Source of the DNA: a bacterium
GTDB lineage: Bacteria; UBP6; UBA1177; JAKLFG01
NCBI GenBank assembly: GCA_022711315.1
Contig: JAKLFG010000002.1
Location: forward strand, 33,844 to 97,843
Length of the DNA: 64,000 nt
Direction: 5' to 3'
Position numbers and translations under genes: made by a program. Under the pieces are notes generated by a model. It had not been told where the DNA came from and searched no databases. It worked only from the letters and a program-made list of their open reading frames with translations. This document shows, piece by piece, positions 60,884 to 64,000 of this stretch (its first letter is position 1; the number at the start of each line of letters is the position of its first letter).

Positions 60884-62251
60884 ATGTATCGTTCGTTCTT
60901 GGCGCTTTCTTTTCTTTTTGCGACGGCGCTCTCGGCGCAGGAGATATGGACGGTCCAGCAGCCCGGCGAGATGACGACGGCCGACTTCTACCTGCTTGAG
61001 AACGGGTCGCGCACGACCGGGCTCCTTATCGGCAAGAAGAACAGCGGATCGAACGACGAACTGCTCTGTTTCGTCATGGTGACCGGCTACCAGTGGAACC
61101 CCTGTCCCCCCGGTTTCACCTCGTTCGCCGGCATGAGCGGCGCCTTCATCACCGGCGCGAAGTACGGCTCTCCCACGGCGCTGTATGCGATACGGACCGA
61201 GATACAGGGGATGTCCAGCGTCACCGCACTCGTCCGGACCGACGCCTTCCTCAACAACATGATCGTGCTCAAGGTGTTCAATAACGACACCGAGGAGGTG
61301 AACGGGTCGCTGGCGATCCTCGGCGATACGATCTGGGCCGGCACCAATGACGGCAAGGTGCTCCGCTCCACCGACGGCGGCACGACCTTCGAGACCTTCA
61401 CCGTCACGGCCGATACCGAGGTCGGCATCACCTACCTCCATTTCACCGACGCACAGAAAGGGTATGCCGCGGGCGGGGCGACGAAAGAGGAGGACACCGG
61501 CGAAGGGACCGTGACGACGGTCCTCGACAAGGGCGGTATCTGGACCACGACCGACGGCGGCGCCTCATGGACGGCGGTGAAGGAGAACCTCCCCTACGCC
61601 TTCATGAAGGTGGCGCCCGTCACCGCCGGTAACGGCGGCGACCTGACGAATGTCACCTGGTACGCTTTTTATACCGACGACGAGTCCTACAGCGGCGGGG
61701 ATGTCTCGAAACATGCCGGGGTCACCAGCGACAATTTCGCCACGCTCACCATCGCCGAACCGCAGGCGAACACCGGCAAGAAATTCGGCGGCTTTCAGGC
61801 GGCCGGCGTCGATGTCATCGACGGCACCGACATCTGGCTCGGCGGCGTCTGCAGCGACTTCAAGGCCTGCTCGGTGGTGAGTTTCGACGGCGGTACGACC
61901 TGGTTGGAGATGTTCATGCCGGCCGATGTCGGTGTCTCTTTCATGTGGAGCCTCAAGGCGCAGAACTTCCTCGATTCGAAGCACGGCTGGGCGGCGGGGA
62001 GCGTCAATACCATCCTCCGCTGGGGCGACCCGAACGAGGACCTCACCGAACAGCCCGACACCGGGACGCCCGATGACGCCGTCATTGACGATACGCCGGT
62101 CGCCGACGACACCCCGATCGCCGACAACGGCCCGTCAGACGCCGATGAAGGCGGCGCGACCGACGATGTCCAGAACGATACGGGAAGCGACGACAGCGAC
62201 GCCCTCTACGGCGAGGAAGAACCGGCCTGCGGCTGTTCGCTGGTATTCTAG
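60884..62251 (+). CDS. secreted Asp-box/YCF48-like propeller protein with Cys tail
   Basis: A 455-aa protein with an ordinary signal peptide (MYRSFLALSFLFATALSAQ). The body has Asp-box (BNR) repeats: RSTDGGTTFETF, TTDGGASWTAV and SFDGGTTWLEM, within sequence like YCF48/photosystem-stability-type propellers (LHFTDAQKGYAAGG, LDSKHGWAAGS-like). After about residue 385 an Asp/Thr/Pro-rich linker leads to the terminal EEPACGCSLVF, one of four Cys tails in the window. AGGAGG precedes the ATG. The fold is a beta-propeller without predicted enzyme activity; the role is unknown. It converges with thiC 11 bp away. Confidence 0.78.
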   Translation: MYRSFLALSFLFATALSAQEIWTVQQPGEMTTADFYLLENGSRTTGLLIGKKNSGSNDELLCFVMVTGYQWNPCPPGFTSFAGMSGAFITGAKYGSPTALYAIRTEIQGMSSVTALVRTDAFLNNMIVLKVFNNDTEEVNGSLAILGDTIWAGTNDGKVLRSTDGGTTFETFTVTADTEVGITYLHFTDAQKGYAAGGATKEEDTGEGTVTTVLDKGGIWTTTDGGASWTAVKENLPYAFMKVAPVTAGNGGDLTNVTWYAFYTDDESYSGGDVSKHAGVTSDNFATLTIAEPQANTGKKFGGFQAAGVDVIDGTDIWLGGVCSDFKACSVVSFDGGTTWLEMFMPADVGVSFMWSLKAQNFLDSKHGWAAGSVNTILRWGDPNEDLTEQPDTGTPDDAVIDDTPVADDTPIADNGPSDADEGGATDDVQNDTGSDDSDALYGEEEPACGCSLVF

Positions 62252-62262
62252 AAAAAGACCTC

Positions 62263-63570
62263 TTACCGCCCTTTCAACTTCTCTTCGGCATCGTTGAAGT
62301 TCTTGACGGCGCACAGATCGCCGCACATCGAACAGGTCTCGGTGTCGGCCTTCGGGCCGCGCCGGTCGCGGTAGCGGCGCACTTTCTCGGGGTCGAGCGC
62401 CAACTCCTCCTGCCGTTTCCAGTCGAGTTTACGGCGGGCACAGGACATCTCGCGGTCCCAGTCGGCCGCGCCGGGCCACCCCTTCGCGATATCGGCGGCA
62501 TGCGCCGCGATGCGCGAGGCGACGACCCCCTCCTTCACATCGTCGACCGTCGGGAGCGACAGATGCTCCGCCGGCGTCACATAGCACAGGAAATCGGCGC
62601 CGCTCATCGCGGCGAGCGCACCCCCGATGGCCGAGGTGATATGGTCGTAACCGGGCGCGACATCGGTGACGAGCGGCCCGAGCACATAGAACGGCGCGCC
62701 GTTGCAGAGCGCCTTCTGTATCTGCATATTGGCGGCCACCTGATGGAGCGGCACATGGCCGGGACCCTCGATCATCACCTGCACCCCTTTGGCGCGGGCC
62801 CGTTCGGTCAGTTTTCCGAGCGTGATGAGTTCCTCTATCTGGGCGTGATCGGTCGCGTCGGCGAGCGCGCCGGGCCGCAGTCCGTCGCCAAGCGACAGGA
62901 CGCAGTCGTGGGCACGCGCTATATCCAGAAGCCGATCGAACTGTTCGTACAGCGGATTCTCGGCGTTGTTGTGCGCCATCCAGCGAGCCGTTATCGAGCC
63001 GCCGCGCGAGACGATGCCCATGAGCCGCGGTCGATCCTTCAATCCGTCAAGCAGATGGCGGTTGACGCCGCAGTGGACCGTGATGAAGTCGACGCCGCTC
63101 TTCACCTGCCGTTCGATCGCACCGAATATCTCGTCGGCGGTCATCTCGGCGAACGACTTGCCCATCTCGCGGACCACCTGCACGATCGCCTGATAGATCG
63201 GGACGGTGCCGATGGCGACCGGGGCCGCCTTCATGATCTTTTTGCGGGTCAGTTCGAGATCGCCGCCGGTCGAGAGGTCCATCACCGCGTCGGCCCCGTA
63301 TCTGACCGCGATGCGCGCCTTCTCGAGTTCTTCCTCGAGCGAGTTGACATCCTCGCTGGTGCCGATATTGGCGTTCACCTTGACGCGGCATCCTTCGCCG
63401 ATCGCGAGCGGCGCGATGTCATGGACGGTGTTGCGGCATATCACGATGCGCCCCGCGGCGACGCGCCGCCGCAGCTCCTCGGCATCCATCCGTTCGGCCT
63501 GCGCGGCGCGCTTCATCTCTTCGGTGATCTTCCCGGCGCGGGCCGCTTCCAACTGGGTCATCTTCGTCAT
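62263..63570 (-). CDS. thiC: phosphomethylpyrimidine synthase (short-form ThiC)
   Basis: A 435-aa radical-SAM enzyme converting AIR to HMP-phosphate for thiamine. Conserved segments include NANIGTS, DLSTGGDL, HCGVNRHLLDGL, SRGGSITARWM, EGPGHVPLHQV and DIAKGWPGAADWDREMSCAR. The C-terminal Fe-S cysteines are CSMCGDLC, i.e. C-x2-C-x3-C. It lacks the N-terminal extension of the ~630-aa E. coli type, as in many anaerobes and Deltaproteobacteria. The ATG overlaps the stop of thiE (ATGA), so the genes are coupled. GAGG lies seven bases upstream. No TPP riboswitch is seen before it, as it is not the first gene of the operon. Confidence 0.95.
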   Translation of the reverse strand: MTKMTQLEAARAGKITEEMKRAAQAERMDAEELRRRVAAGRIVICRNTVHDIAPLAIGEGCRVKVNANIGTSEDVNSLEEELEKARIAVRYGADAVMDLSTGGDLELTRKKIMKAAPVAIGTVPIYQAIVQVVREMGKSFAEMTADEIFGAIERQVKSGVDFITVHCGVNRHLLDGLKDRPRLMGIVSRGGSITARWMAHNNAENPLYEQFDRLLDIARAHDCVLSLGDGLRPGALADATDHAQIEELITLGKLTERARAKGVQVMIEGPGHVPLHQVAANMQIQKALCNGAPFYVLGPLVTDVAPGYDHITSAIGGALAAMSGADFLCYVTPAEHLSLPTVDDVKEGVVASRIAAHAADIAKGWPGAADWDREMSCARRKLDWKRQEELALDPEKVRRYRDRRGPKADTETCSMCGDLCAVKNFNDAEEKLKGR

Positions 63571-64000
63571 ATCTCAACCTCGTTCAAGAGTCGCGAAAGG
63601 TACTGTACATCACCTTCCGCCGTTTGACCATAAAAAAGAGAGATGGCCGCAAGGTCCCGAAACCCTTTCCGTATCAGCCCTTCGGCGCGGACGCGGTCGA
63701 TGCCGCCGAGCAGGAACACCCCCTGCCGTTTCACCGGCGCGACGGTCGGCCGGGTGTCGTGCGGTTTGGAGTGCGGGGGGAATACCGGCGCATAGAAGGC
63801 GAGGTCGGCGCCGGAGCCGAAGGCCCGTTCGAATTCCCCCGTCGTATGGGTCGAAACGGCGATGGCGAGGTCGGGCGCCGCCGCGCGGATCGCCGCCACA
63901 TGATCGAGCATCGACGAGCGGAGGTGCAGGCCGCGGACGCCGCACCGGCGCGCCTGTTCGGGCGAACCGGCGAAGAACACCTCGACGCCGGGACATCGAT
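63567..64000 (-). CDS. thiE: thiamine-phosphate synthase-like protein (5' partial)
   Basis: The C-terminal ~144 residues of a ThiE/TenI-family TIM barrel, open to the window edge, so the start is missing. LHLRSSMLDHVAAIRAAAPD, VSTHTTGEFERAFGSGADL, APVFPPHSKP and LLGGID match the family's phosphate- and pyrimidine-binding loops. It joins HMP-PP and the thiazole phosphate into thiamine phosphate. The stop overlaps the thiC start by four bases, supporting a thi operon. TenI-type regulatory homologues lack some catalytic residues, and the missing N-terminus prevents that check. Confidence 0.8.
   Translation of the reverse strand, partial: RCPGVEVFFAGSPEQARRCGVRGLHLRSSMLDHVAAIRAAAPDLAIAVSTHTTGEFERAFGSGADLAFYAPVFPPHSKPHDTRPTVAPVKRQGVFLLGGIDRVRAEGLIRKGFRDLAAISLFYGQTAEGDVQYLSRLLNEVEI

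Noticed and set aside
1..64000. tRNA, rRNA, CRISPR, integrase or insertion-sequence transposase genes
   Set aside because: None was recognised; gaps are short and no transposase or integrase motif is readable in any credible frame.

Overview
The window comes from a GC-rich, Gram-negative-type bacterium whose secreted proteome resembles Myxococcota and other former Deltaproteobacteria. The signs are many lipoproteins with Asp/Thr-rich linkers after the lipid cysteine, MopE-type, DUF1566, kelch and Ig-like surface proteins, a CsgG/TolB-like protein with a probable PEGA domain, a zinc-ribbon/GYF/TPR membrane protein and a short-form ThiC. The assignment is inferred from protein style; no rRNA or tRNA gene was recognised. 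The window is almost fully coding and holds 33 intact or edge-cut genes plus one visible gene start at the left edge.

Layout. 1-12.7 kb: secreted and lipoprotein genes (serine hydrolase, DUF1566 lipoprotein, MopE-like lipoprotein, trypsin-like protease, C25/gingipain-like protease, duplicated lipoprotein), plus a YkgJ-like Cys-cluster protein, a DUF362/ferredoxin protein and a decayed ABC-ATPase fragment. 12.7-25.6 kb: regulation and housekeeping (TetR with a palindromic operator, a propeller-GGDEF diguanylate cyclase, xseA, a HEAT-like protein, coaX, rlmD, comM/yifB, an MDR oxidoreductase). 25.7-27.6 kb: an AT-richer patch with a PD-(D/E)XK-like nuclease and a CsgG/TolB-like protein. 27.7-44.1 kb: a four-gene colinear block (CsgG/TolB-PEGA-like membrane protein, two paralogous kelch lipoproteins of 1311 and 2510 aa, and a CsgG/TolB-transglutaminase protein). 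44.2-55.6 kb: mutS-hisC, a zinc-ribbon/TPR protein and a 2059-aa alpha-2-macroglobulin lipoprotein. 55.6-62.3 kb: a sigma-54 activator with a degenerate receiver followed by a good sigma-54 promoter and an SdrD-B-type lipoprotein, then divergent secreted genes. 62.3-64 kb: thiE-thiC.

Two patterns stand out. First, secreted proteins fall into two complementary sets: ten have an N-terminal lipobox, often followed by an Asp-rich linker; four have an ordinary signal peptide and end in an acidic linker plus a short Cys tail (GGCGLVRLW, GGCALMVI, CGCSLVF, GGCACNGPVI). This suggests a TM-less C-terminal anchoring signal. Second, regulation is unusually readable: many close sigma-70 matches, divergent promoters sharing or abutting -35 boxes, a TetR operator and a sigma-54 promoter next to its likely activator.

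Limits: domain names come from motif recognition without searches; starts were chosen from ribosome-binding sites and signal peptides; GC contrasts were judged by eye.
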